From positions 4,665,001 to 4,729,000 of the forward strand of contig NZ_JAVIWK010000001.1 of assembly GCF_034314165.1 (NCBI RefSeq): 64,000 nt of DNA, written 5' to 3'. Source of the DNA: Pseudomonas sp. Bout1. GTDB taxonomy: Bacteria > Pseudomonadota > Gammaproteobacteria > Pseudomonadales > Pseudomonadaceae. The notes beneath the pieces were generated by a model. That model saw nothing but the letters and a program-made list of their open reading frames with translations. It was not told where the DNA came from and made no database searches. Positions 7,523 to 16,300 of the stretch are shown piece by piece (position 1 is the first letter of the stretch; each line of letters opens with the position of its first letter). A program made the position numbers and the translations under genes.

Positions 7523-8803
7523 TCAATTCATGTAGAAACCAAACGCCCCGCCACTGCGCGGCCCCGCCGCTGCAGCGGTCGCAGGCTGCGCATCCAACGG
7601 TGTGGCCAGCGTGCGACTGCGCACCGGCTCCACCAGGTACGGCGTAATCAAAATCACCAGCTCGGTTTCATTGCGCTGAAAACGCTTGGAGCGAAACAGG
7701 TTGCCCAGGATCGGCAAATCGCCCAATAACGGCAGCTTCTCGATGTCCTGGCTGCTCTCGCGCTGGAACAGCCCGGCAATCGCAAACGTCTGCCCACTGC
7801 CCACTTCCACCCGCGTATCGGCGCGCCGCACGCTGAACGACGGCACATGAAAGTTGCCGAAATCCACCGTACCGCCGCTCACCACACTGCTGACCTCAGG
7901 CCGCACTTGCAGGGCGATACGGCCGTTGGGCAGCAGCGTCGGATTGAACAGCAGCGACACGCCGAACGACTTGTATTCGATCCCCACCAAATCCCGATTC
8001 ACCGGCACCGGAATCGCCACTTCACCGCCCGCCAGGAAGCTCGCGGTTTGCCCGGTCATGGCAGTGATATTCGGCTCGGCCAGAATTTGCAGAATCCCGT
8101 TGGCCTGCAACGCGTCGAGCATGCCGTCGATGTTGGTGTTGCCCGAACCGCTGCCCGCTGCCGCCAATCCGCCTGCGGTCGCTGCTGCCAGCGGCCCACC
8201 GGTAATCAGCCCGAAGGAAAACGTGCCGTTGCTGAACATCGCGTTCCAGTTCACGCCGTAATGCAGCAGCTCGGAGCGCGACACTTCAGCGAACCGCACA
8301 CGCAAATTGACTTGGGCCGCACCGGCATATTCAGTGGTGTTGACCGCGCTTTGGAAACCCTGGCCCTGGGGGTTGAGCAAGGCATTCAAATCCGTCGCTT
8401 CACCCACGCTGCGCACCGTGCCCTTGGCGATCAAACGGTTGCCAGCCCCGCTGATCTGCGCGCCACTGCCGGGGTGCAACGCTTGCATCGGTGCGGTCAC
8501 GGCCTGGGTGGCGCTGCTCACGGCCAGGGTCAAGCCGGCGAGCTGTTTGCCGTCGGCGCCGAGGGCGATCAGGCTGGTGTTGCCCGGCGCCTTGCCGAAG
8601 ATATAGATCACGCCGGGCGACACCACTTGCAGGTCGGCAATCCCAGGTTCGGCCACCAGCACCGACTCCACCGGCGCTACAAAATGCAGGATCCGGCCTT
8701 CCCCGGATGCAAGGCTGATAGAACCCTGGGCACCGTTGGCGATGTCCTGGGCGCTGCAAAAAAACGACGCCAACGCCAGCAACAACAGAGAGAAACGAAT
8801 CAT
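7523..8803 (-). CDS. sctC2: T3SS secretin core SctC2 (RhcC2/CpaC-type)
   Basis: A 426-residue outer membrane secretin with signal peptide MIRFSLLLLALASFFCSA. An N-terminal domain of the CpaC type follows (GRILHFVAPVESVLVAEPGI; DLQVVSPGVIYIFGKAPGNT), then a BON-like segment, then the channel domain (LQILAEPNITAMTGQTASFL, GGEVAIPVP, the closing LPLLGDLPILGNLFRSKRF and ELVILITPYLVEP). In general sequence it resembles the Tad secretin CpaC more than HrcC or YscC. It starts in a 4-bp overlap with the sctV stop (8800) and is followed by the CpaD-like lipoprotein. Together with sctC1 it makes the split secretin. Confidence 0.92.
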   Translation of the reverse strand: MIRFSLLLLALASFFCSAQDIANGAQGSISLASGEGRILHFVAPVESVLVAEPGIADLQVVSPGVIYIFGKAPGNTSLIALGADGKQLAGLTLAVSSATQAVTAPMQALHPGSGAQISGAGNRLIAKGTVRSVGEATDLNALLNPQGQGFQSAVNTTEYAGAAQVNLRVRFAEVSRSELLHYGVNWNAMFSNGTFSFGLITGGPLAAATAGGLAAAGSGSGNTNIDGMLDALQANGILQILAEPNITAMTGQTASFLAGGEVAIPVPVNRDLVGIEYKSFGVSLLFNPTLLPNGRIALQVRPEVSSVVSGGTVDFGNFHVPSFSVRRADTRVEVGSGQTFAIAGLFQRESSQDIEKLPLLGDLPILGNLFRSKRFQRNETELVILITPYLVEPVRSRTLATPLDAQPATAAAAGPRSGGAFGFYMN

Positions 8804-10938
8804 GAGGCAGACGCCAGGGAAGTGACGGAAGCCGCGGCAGGTGCGCGGCGGTTGGAGATATCGGTGAGGCTGATGGTCACCAGCGCTTGCAGGTTGTATT
8901 CAGTGGCCAGCTCGCGAAACGACAACACGGCCAGCTCCAGCTCACCGCGCAGCACCAGGCGGCGCAGGCTGCGGCGCAGTTCCGGGTGCACAAGCAATAC
9001 CGCGCTGTTGGCCTCGGTGGTTTTGTCGCAGGCCTGGCGCAATTGCGCGAGCAAGGCGCGGTTGACCTCTTCCGGAATCACTTCGCGGCTGGGTTCCTGG
9101 CGACGCAGGGACGCACGCAACTGGTCTTCCAAACCCGGCGCCAGCACCAGCGCGCCAATCACCCGGTTGCGGTCGGCGTACTGATGGCTGATCTGCCGCG
9201 CCAATGCTGCGCGCAGGTGTTCGGCCAGGCGGCCGGCATCGGTTTCCCGGGCGCCCCACTCCACCATGGCTTCGAGCAGAGCCCGTTGATTGCGGATCGA
9301 CACGCCTTCGCCCACCAGCAAGCGCAGGGTCTCGGCCACCCGCTGCAACGGCACCAGGCGCAGGGCTTCCTTGACCAGTTCGCCGTAAGTGGCCTCGGTG
9401 CGTTCGAGCAGCAGACGGGTTTCCTGGATCCCGAGAAAGTCTGCGGCATAGCGGCGCAGGCTGCGTTCCAGCACGCCGCGCAGTACTTCATCCGGCAGCA
9501 GGAAGCCGATGCCGGCGCTGCGCAGCGCGTCTTCGTGCTGGCGTTCGATCCAGTGCGCGGCGCGGCCGTTGAGCGGTGAATCGGCTTGCAGCGTGGCGAT
9601 GTCCAGCAACTGCACGTGCACCGGATCGTCCTGCAACAGCAGGCAGTTGATCGGCATTTCGCCTTCACTCACCGGCACACCTTCCAGGGACACGCGAAAA
9701 CTGCCCGGCGTGGCCTTGGCGTCCATGTGAACGCCCGGCACCGGCACATCCACGCCGAGGTCGCTGCGCAGGTCGTGGCACAGCGCTTCGATGCGCTGGC
9801 CCAGCAACTGGCGCGGTGCGCTGAGGGCCAGGGCGCTGCCGAGGGTCAGCAATACCCGAGTGTCAGGGGCCACGCCGTATTCCTGCTCGGCCTGCACCTC
9901 GACCACCGGTTCCAGGGTCTCGATCAGCGCTTCAGGCTCCACCTGGTTTTCGCGGGTATGGCGGCGGTACATCACGAAAGCCGCCCCCCCGAACACCAAT
10001 GACAAACCGAGGAACACCCAGGTCGGAAAGCCCGGGATCACGCTGACACCGACCATGATCAATGCAGTCAACCCGAGGGCCCGGTAACTGGCGCCCAACT
10101 GCTTGAGAATCTCGCTGCCAAGGTCACCCGCTGCGCCGTCGCTGTTGACCCGCGTAACCACGGTGCCCGCTGCCACAGAGATCAACAGCGCCGGGATCTG
10201 CGCGATCAGACCGTCGCCCACGGTCAGCAGCGAGTAGGTGTGCACCGCCGCGCCGAAGGCCATGTCGCGCTCGATCATGCCGATCAACATGCCGCCCAGC
10301 AGGTTGACCGCAAGGATCACCAACCCGGCAATCGCATCGCCCTTGACGAACTTCATCGCCCCGTCCATCGCGCCGAACATCTGGCTCTCACGCTCCAGGC
10401 GCGAACGCCGGCGACGGGCTTCGGCCTGGTCGATATCGCCGTTGCGCAGGTCGTTGTCGATGCTCATTTGCTTGCCGGGCATCGCATCCAGGGTGAAGCG
10501 CGCGGCCACTTCCGCGACCCGTTCGGCGCCCTTGGTGATCACCACAAACTGCGCCACGGTAATGATCAGGAACACCACCATGCCCACCACCACCTGGCCG
10601 GCAATCACAAAGTCACCGAAGGCCTTGACGATATGGCCGGCGTCGCCGTGCAGCAGAATCAAGCGGGTGGTGGTGATGGACAGCGACAGGCGAAACAGGG
10701 TACTGAGCAGAATCAGCGGCGGCAGCGCGGAGAATTCCACCGAGTGGCCGATATAAAAAGCGACGATCAGGATCAGGATGCTCAGGGCGATGTTCAGGCC
10801 AATCAGCATATCCACCAGGTAGGTGGGCAGCGGGATGATCATCATCACGATGGCCATCAGCATGAACGCGACGATGATTACGTCGGTGCGCTGGGCGGCC
10901 ATGCGCGCGATGCCGTTCAGGCGATTGAGCAGGTTCAT
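8800..10938 (-). CDS. sctV: T3SS export gate protein SctV (HrcV/RhcV)
   Basis: A 712-residue inner membrane protein starting MNLLNRLNGIARMAAQ. About eight transmembrane helices lie in the first 330 residues, including the highly conserved family segments LLSTLFRLSLSITTTRLIL and FTLDAMPGKQMSIDNDLRNG. A soluble C-terminal domain of about 350 residues forms the nonameric substrate-docking ring. The ATG at 10938 is chosen because the upstream frame only overlaps the TPR gene, and it gives an ATGA overlap with that gene's stop. It is one of the best-conserved T3SS markers. Confidence 0.97.
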   Translation of the reverse strand: MNLLNRLNGIARMAAQRTDVIIVAFMLMAIVMMIIPLPTYLVDMLIGLNIALSILILIVAFYIGHSVEFSALPPLILLSTLFRLSLSITTTRLILLHGDAGHIVKAFGDFVIAGQVVVGMVVFLIITVAQFVVITKGAERVAEVAARFTLDAMPGKQMSIDNDLRNGDIDQAEARRRRSRLERESQMFGAMDGAMKFVKGDAIAGLVILAVNLLGGMLIGMIERDMAFGAAVHTYSLLTVGDGLIAQIPALLISVAAGTVVTRVNSDGAAGDLGSEILKQLGASYRALGLTALIMVGVSVIPGFPTWVFLGLSLVFGGAAFVMYRRHTRENQVEPEALIETLEPVVEVQAEQEYGVAPDTRVLLTLGSALALSAPRQLLGQRIEALCHDLRSDLGVDVPVPGVHMDAKATPGSFRVSLEGVPVSEGEMPINCLLLQDDPVHVQLLDIATLQADSPLNGRAAHWIERQHEDALRSAGIGFLLPDEVLRGVLERSLRRYAADFLGIQETRLLLERTEATYGELVKEALRLVPLQRVAETLRLLVGEGVSIRNQRALLEAMVEWGARETDAGRLAEHLRAALARQISHQYADRNRVIGALVLAPGLEDQLRASLRRQEPSREVIPEEVNRALLAQLRQACDKTTEANSAVLLVHPELRRSLRRLVLRGELELAVLSFRELATEYNLQALVTISLTDISNRRAPAAASVTSLASAS

Positions 10939-11270
10939 GGCGCCACTCTCCGTGCAGCCAGGTAGCGTTTGAAGCACTGGCGCGCTTCGTCCTTGCGCTC
11001 GCCGTACCACAGCGCCCGGGCGCGCAGCAGCAACAGGCTGGCAGACTCGCCTTCCAGCGCCACCAGGCGGTCCAGGGCCGACAGTGCGCGGGTGGCGTCA
11101 CCGCTGTCGGTGAACGCCAGCACCAGCGAGCGCAGCAACAGGCCGTCGTTGGGCGCCACGCTCACGGCAATCAGCAGCATTACCAGCGCACGCTGGGACT
11201 GGCCATTGCGCCGGTACAGCTCGCCGATGCCCTTGAGCAGTTGCACTGCGTCGTCGTTATCCCGGGGCAT
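10935..11270 (-). CDS. TPR protein of the T3SS (y4yS-like)
   Basis: A 111-residue soluble protein made of about three TPR helical pairs (AVQLLKGIGELYRRNGQSQRA; LLLRSLVLAFTDSGDATRAL; LLLLRARALWYGERKDEARQ). Small TPR proteins of this size act as chaperones for needle or translocator subunits in other T3SSs, and rhizobial clusters carry one next to rhcV. It overlaps sctV by 4 bp and abuts the 118-aa gene upstream by 1 bp (11270). A chaperone role is inferred from fold and context. Confidence 0.7.
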   Translation of the reverse strand: MPRDNDDAVQLLKGIGELYRRNGQSQRALVMLLIAVSVAPNDGLLLRSLVLAFTDSGDATRALSALDRLVALEGESASLLLLRARALWYGERKDEARQCFKRYLAARRVAP

Positions 11271-11626
11271 CAGGCCTGGACCTCCGAGCGTTGTTGTTCG
11301 AGGGTGCGGCGCATCTCGATTTCCTCGCTGATCAGGTCGTGGGCCAGTGCCTTGATTTCCGGTTCGGCGTCGAGGTTCGGCAACAGGTGCTGCATCACGT
11401 GTTCCAGCAGCTCCAGGGACCGTGCGCTGCCAAACAGCAGCGAGTCGACGCCGGCGGCGCTGGTGAGCTCTTCCAGGTCACTGCGCAGGGAGCGGCGGGA
11501 CTGGACCTTGCGGGTTTTGAGCAGCGCTTCGAAGGCGGTGGCCTGGCGCGAATTGACCGGGCGAATCGCCTCGACCGGCGCGCTGCGCACGTCACTTGGA
11601 ACCAACGGACGGGGTTCGACTTTCAT
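11270..11626 (-). CDS. Hypothetical T3SS-cluster protein, 118 aa
   Basis: A 118-residue soluble protein, MKVEPRPLVPSDVR..., with a basic disordered N-terminus and helical second half (SLELLEHVMQHLLPNLD; IKALAHDLISEEIEMRRTL). The N-terminus lacks a classical signal peptide but could carry a T3SS secretion signal. It sits between sctD and the TPR protein in the sctV operon. It could be a gatekeeper fragment, a chaperone or a sctP-like regulator; I do not recognise its family. Confidence 0.65.
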   Translation of the reverse strand: MKVEPRPLVPSDVRSAPVEAIRPVNSRQATAFEALLKTRKVQSRRSLRSDLEELTSAAGVDSLLFGSARSLELLEHVMQHLLPNLDAEPEIKALAHDLISEEIEMRRTLEQQRSEVQA

Positions 11627-11654
11627 CCCGGGGCCTTAGCTGAAAAAAGCAGCG

Positions 11655-12548
11655 TCATAAAGTGAAGGTGAAGCGCTCTTCGCCACGGGCGAGGATCACC
11701 TGGTTGTTCTCGATGCGTTCCAGCACCCAGTTGTCGGCCAGGGCAGCGCCGGGGTAAAGGCGCTTGCCGCTGTCGTTGATCACGTAGGGATTGACGCCGA
11801 ACCACACCGCTTGAAAGCGCACCCGTGGCCGGGCCGCATCCGCGCGCACTGCGACCCGAGGGTTGAGGACGATCTGCTGGCCATAACGCTGGTCGAAGGC
11901 TTGTTGCAGGGCGACCCACTGGGGCTTTTGTGCCCGCTCGAACGAGCCGGTGGCGTTGAGCTGGCCGTCGACATCATCGACCTTCACAGCGTCCAGGTGG
12001 GCGGCCTGCAATTGCGCTTCGAACCAGGCCTTGGCCTCGGCGCGGGAAGGCTTGGCCACGGTTTTTTCGGCGACCGGCAGGACGGCCTGGGCTTGCGGTG
12101 GATCGGTGCGAAACGCCAAGGCGCCGGCGCACACAAACAGCAAGGCGGTGGCGATGATCCAGGGCGTGAACGTGCGCGTCGCCACAGGCGGTTTTTCAGG
12201 GCTTCCCGGCAGCGCCAGGCTGACACCCGCCGTACCGATGCGCAGTTGCAGCGGCAGCCGCGCGCGATGGCCGCTGCCTTGGGGAATGCGGATATCACCC
12301 GCAGTGCCGGTGATCAGCACATCACCGCCGAGGGCTTCGACGGCCACCTGGGCACCTTCAAAACGCAGGCGCAGGTGCAACTCGGCGATCCCGGGATCGC
12401 AGAGCAGAAGGTCGGCGGCCGAAGCGGCGCCAAGGGTATAGACCGGTTGGTCGAGCATCAGGGAACTGCCCTGGTGCAAACCGTGGGTCACAAGCAGGGT
12501 CGGCACGCCGTTCGCGGCGGGCAGGCCCAGGGAAATCAAGGCTGTCAT
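11655..12548 (-). CDS. sctD: T3SS inner membrane ring protein SctD (HrpQ/RhcD-like)
   Basis: A 297-residue bitopic membrane protein. The N-terminal cytoplasmic domain is FHA-like (GSSLMLDQPVYTLGAA; LLLCDPGIAELHLRLR). One transmembrane helix follows at roughly residues 125-145 (FTPWIIATALLFVCAGALAF), then a periplasmic C-terminal region with BON-type ring-building folds (VDDVDGQLNATGSFERAQ). This is the HrpQ/YscD architecture. The ATG at 12548 is chosen; upstream in-frame residues show no conserved features. It heads the sctV operon and lies about 115 bp after the 53-aa gene. Confidence 0.85.
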   Translation of the reverse strand: MTALISLGLPAANGVPTLLVTHGLHQGSSLMLDQPVYTLGAASAADLLLCDPGIAELHLRLRFEGAQVAVEALGGDVLITGTAGDIRIPQGSGHRARLPLQLRIGTAGVSLALPGSPEKPPVATRTFTPWIIATALLFVCAGALAFRTDPPQAQAVLPVAEKTVAKPSRAEAKAWFEAQLQAAHLDAVKVDDVDGQLNATGSFERAQKPQWVALQQAFDQRYGQQIVLNPRVAVRADAARPRVRFQAVWFGVNPYVINDSGKRLYPGAALADNWVLERIENNQVILARGEERFTFTL

Positions 12549-12663
12549 GGTTGGGTTTGCCCCCTTGAGAATCACAGGTCGCAACCACACCTGTGCCGAT
12601 CAACAACGGTGCAACGGGGTAAGGCAGGTATACGGGCAGCGCCGGCGCTGCCCGTATGGCGAA

Positions 12664-12825
12664 TCAGTTCTGCGGACGCTGTTTGGTAGCGTCGAGCTCT
12701 GCTTTTTTCGCGGTGCTGATCTCGGTGATCTTGGCCGACTTCTCGATAGCCATGTTGAAAGTTGCTTCCATCTTCGCGATAGCGTCGTCGGCGCCGCCTG
12801 CACTTACTGGTGGAGTAGTAGCCAT
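12664..12825 (-). CDS. Small helical T3SS-locus protein, 53 aa, needle/pilin or early substrate candidate
   Basis: A 53-residue protein starting MATTPPVSAGGADDAIAKME, with a short Pro/Thr-rich N-terminus and one charged amphipathic helix (AIEKSAKITEISTAKKAEL). The ATG at 12825 is fixed by a near-perfect ribosome site (GCAAGGAGATT), the best in the T3SS region, implying high expression. It lies at the head of the sctD-sctV operon after a 560-bp promoter region. Small, strongly translated helical proteins in T3SS loci are often needle or pilus subunits. I do not recognise the family, and the 78-aa gene at 4869 is the competing candidate. Confidence 0.6.
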   Translation of the reverse strand: MATTPPVSAGGADDAIAKMEATFNMAIEKSAKITEISTAKKAELDATKQRPQN

Positions 12826-12861
12826 GTTCAATCTCCTTGCATCGATAGGGAAGTTAAGCAG

Positions 12862-13052
12862 CATGCAAACCGAACCAAACTCCCAGCGTCAGACAGTGAG
12901 TTGGCAATGCAGCCGTCGGTTTGCATGGCGGCCATACTACTCACGAATAAAACGCCTTCGCTGTGAAAGCTTGTGAAACGTTCACGGCCGGTGCTGTGAA
13001 AAAACCGGCTCAACGCGCCGTTGAGAAAATCTCATCAACGGAGGGCCGTTGA
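12862..13052. promoter_or_regulatory. Cluster of dyad symmetries upstream of the sctD operon
   Basis: Four inverted repeats lie in front of the minus-strand 53-aa gene. CATGCAAACCGA (12862-12873) is paired exactly with TCGGTTTGCATG (12916-12927), inside the presumed 5' leader. GTGAA-ACG-TTCAC is at 12973-12985. CTCAACG-CGC-CGTTGAG is at 13009-13025, and TCAACG-GAGGGC-CGTTGA at 13035-13052. The last two share the half-site CAACG/CGTTG with different spacing. They look like a leader hairpin and operator sites; the regulators are unknown. No canonical HrpL box (GGAACC-N15/16-CCAC) was found, although a lone GGAACC occurs at 13116. Confidence 0.5.
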
Positions 13053-13336
13053 ACTTTTATTGAAAAACAGATACACGACAGAGCCCAATGATTACGGGGG
13101 CTTCTCCCTGTAACAGGAACCACCTCAAGCCCTTTGAGGCGGTTTAGCTCCACGCAAAACCCTCGACCACTCAACATTATTTGAAAAAATTATCCGACAA
13201 CTTCACACTTTTAACTAATAGCCATTTGCCCAACTTTGCCGATATTGCCATTTGTAACAAAACCGACTTGATCATCGCGTTTTATAGCTCGGCGCGGACG
13301 CGTCCAATAACACTTCGCAACTTTCATCCGCCTCAG

Positions 13337-13354
13337 TTAGTGCACTTGCACTAA
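13337..13354. promoter_or_regulatory. Perfect 18-bp palindrome upstream of the translocon gene
   Basis: TTAGTGCA-CT-TGCACTAA is a perfect dyad 36 bp before the ATG of the translocon gene at 13390. It is followed by the AT-rich tract ATTTATATAAAA and the ribosome site CCAGGTGATCT. Its symmetry and position suggest an operator for a dimeric regulator, possibly overlapping the transcription start. The rest of 13053-13336 is relatively AT-rich with no gene seen. Confidence 0.5.
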
Positions 13355-13389
13355 AGATCGATTTATATAAAACAACTACCAGGTGATCT

Positions 13390-16300
13390 ATGACTGCGAT
13401 CCCGAATGGCCTTGACCCTGCTGATAACAAGGGCCCGACAGGCTCCCGGAGCACGTTCGAAAAAGCCCTGTTCACCGCCGTCGACCGGCCGGTATTCGAC
13501 CCCTCGAAAATCCGCGGGCCGTCCATCCCGCTGCCGTACCAGAACGTGCAGGCACCGGTGGACAACAGCATCACCTACACCCCGCTGGGCAGCGATAAAC
13601 CGGTGATGCTCAAGCAGATCGACAACCCCAGGCTGTTTGAGCAATTGGTGAACCAGTACAACGCGCAGCAAAGCGATGCGACCCTTGAAAAGAACCTGGC
13701 CGCCAGCAAAAGCGCTGGCTACAAGGAGGCTGACGCCAGCACCGTGGCGCCCGGGTTGGGCAACTACAAGGGGCTCGGCAGCACCACGGAACTGGGCCCG
13801 GGGCTGATCCGCTACGAGACCAACGCCGGCGATAAAATTGTGGTCAGCCAGAAGCAGACGCCCGCGCTGTTCGCTCAGGTCAGCGGCGACTCTGCCAAGC
13901 TTTTCGCGATCAACGCCAGCCAGGCCGAGGGCTATCGCTTGGCCGGCCCCACGGAAACCATGGACCCGGCGGCGAACATCGGCCCGCCCGAGGAAGTCGG
14001 GCCGGGGTTGATTCGCTATACCACCGCCGCAGGCGACAAGGTGATCGTGTCCCAGGACATCACCCCGGCGCTGTACGACCAGGTGGCCAAGCTGTATGCC
14101 GGCAGCACCGGCGCTGCGGGCGCCTCGGACACCTCGTGGATCGACACCTCGTCGTTCGGCGTGTCTGGCGCCAAGGCCTGGGACACCATCACCGGCAACA
14201 CCAGCGGCACCCCCACCAAGGAAGAGCTGGACCTGAACCGCCCCAAGGCGGCTGCGCAACTGCTCTCGCAAAACTGGGACGCCTGGGGCCTGCACGGCGC
14301 GCCGATCGACTTCGCCAACCCGCCCACTAACCTGCCGCCCGAAGCTCAGGCCGTGCTCAAGTACGTGGCCAGCAGCCCGAGCCTGATGGCCGCGCTGGAC
14401 ACCGGCGGGCGCGGCAAGGCTGACAACGTGATCACCCATTCGGATGTCGACCACTTCATCGACAACGCCGGCAAGGACCTCGGCGCCGCATCGAAATCCT
14501 ATGGCAGTTTCCTCGGCAGCCACCCCGGCGATTTGGCCAAGGCCAACGCCAAGTCGGCGGCGATCCTGATGGCCAACGAAAGCCTGGCCGCCGGCGCCGG
14601 TTCGGCGATGCGCCCGGGTGACGCCAACCAGCGCAGCAACGACGGCATGCTGCGCACCGACAACCTGGAAGCGTTGGGCAGCGATTCGGCGCTGAGTACT
14701 GAACTGACCGGCGCGGCGGCCATGTGGTCCAAACCCGGGATGTTCCACGCCCTGGAAACCGGCGGCGACAACCCGGCCACCGGCAAGTCGGACGGTATCG
14801 GCACCCGCGACAACATCGGCGCCTGGCTGGAAAAACAGGCGCCGAAAACCGACAGCGACACCCTGACCTTCCTCGATGGCGCCGCCACCCGCGATGCCGT
14901 CGCAGGCATAGACACCTCGGGCCTGACCGCCGACATCCTGGCCAACCCGCAGAACTACAGCGGCGAACAGAAAGCCGCAGTGCTGGTGCAACTCACCGAT
15001 GCGCAAACCCGCCTGCTGGTGAGCGACTACGTGCCCCACTCCGGCCTGATGGACAAGTACACCTCGCCCAACTACGGCCTCAACCCCAACGAAGACAAGA
15101 TCAAGGCGCAGCTGCAAAGCGGCATCGAAACCCTCTCGGCCGACCCGGACGTACAAGGCTTCCTGCAAAACAATCGTGGCCCGGCACTGGCCGACATCGT
15201 CGACAGCAACCCGACCCTGAAAGTCGCGATGCAGAACTACTACGCCAGCGACATCGAGACCGGCAAGAACCTCAACGACAACCTCCACGCCAAGGACCAG
15301 GACGGCAAGCAGGTCGACATGGGCGTGGGCCTGCAAAACGCTGCCAACGACACGACCATCGCCAACCTCGCGCTGGGCGGCAACGGCCATGTGGACCTGA
15401 CCGGGATCGCGGACAAGGCCGGGCAAAGCGACAACATCCAGCAGTACTACAAGACCGAGCTGGTGACCGGCAAAGCCTTCACCGATGCGGTGGCCGCAGG
15501 CATGGACCCGACCGTGGCCGCCAGCAGCTTCGCTGCCAGCACCGCCTCGGCCCAGGCCTTCCTCGGCGACAAAGCCTCAGCGGATGATGCGGCCACCTTG
15601 CAGGTGAATTTCAACGAAGCCCTGGGCGATGCGTTGCTCGGGGGCGCCACCACCGACACCCTGAACATCACCCTGGGCGACGGCAAGGGCAACTTCGACG
15701 AAGCCAAGGTGACTGCCGCAATCAACGACGCCCAGCAGAAAGACCCGCAGATGTTCGTCACCTCCGACGGCGGCAAGATCGACCCGGCGCAGGTGGTGTC
15801 AATGCTGCGCTCGGTGTGGGACATCGGGCGCCAGGGCGACAAGATTGCCGACGCGCTGCCCAAGGCCATCGAAGGCATGAAGTTCGGCGACGTGAGCCCG
15901 GCGTTCAAGCAAGGGCTGTTGCACATCGGCAGCGCGGTACTGATGAGCGGTGTACTGATGGCCCGCTCGGCCAGCGGTAGCAACACACCGGTGGCGGACG
16001 CGAACCGGGTATCTGCCGGGCTGCAATTTGCCGGCCTATTGATGGAAGGTGGTACCAAATACGCCAAGGAAGCGGGGTACGGCATCACCTGGGTCAACCG
16101 CCCGGACGGCGGCACCATCGGTGACTTCCCCGGCAAGGTGCCGGTGGGCAAGGGCCCGCTGAGTCCGCAGCAAATCGCCAACCTCGGCGCGGCGGGCAAG
16201 ATTATCGGCTCGGCAGGCGGGATCATTGGCGGCGTGATCGGGGTGATTGGCGGCGTCGACTCGTTGAAAAAAGGCGACTACTTGACCGGCAGTTTCTCCG

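Noticed and set aside
13116..13153. HrpL-type promoter (GGAACC ... CCAC) upstream of the translocon gene
   Set aside because: The two boxes are 28 bp apart instead of 15-16, so they do not make an hrp box.
13363..15426. A 687-codon minus-strand frame opposite the translocon gene
   Set aside because: Its composition is that of an antisense shadow of a GC-rich gene, and it has no ribosome site or domain. The plus-strand gene has repeats, helices and AGGTGAT.
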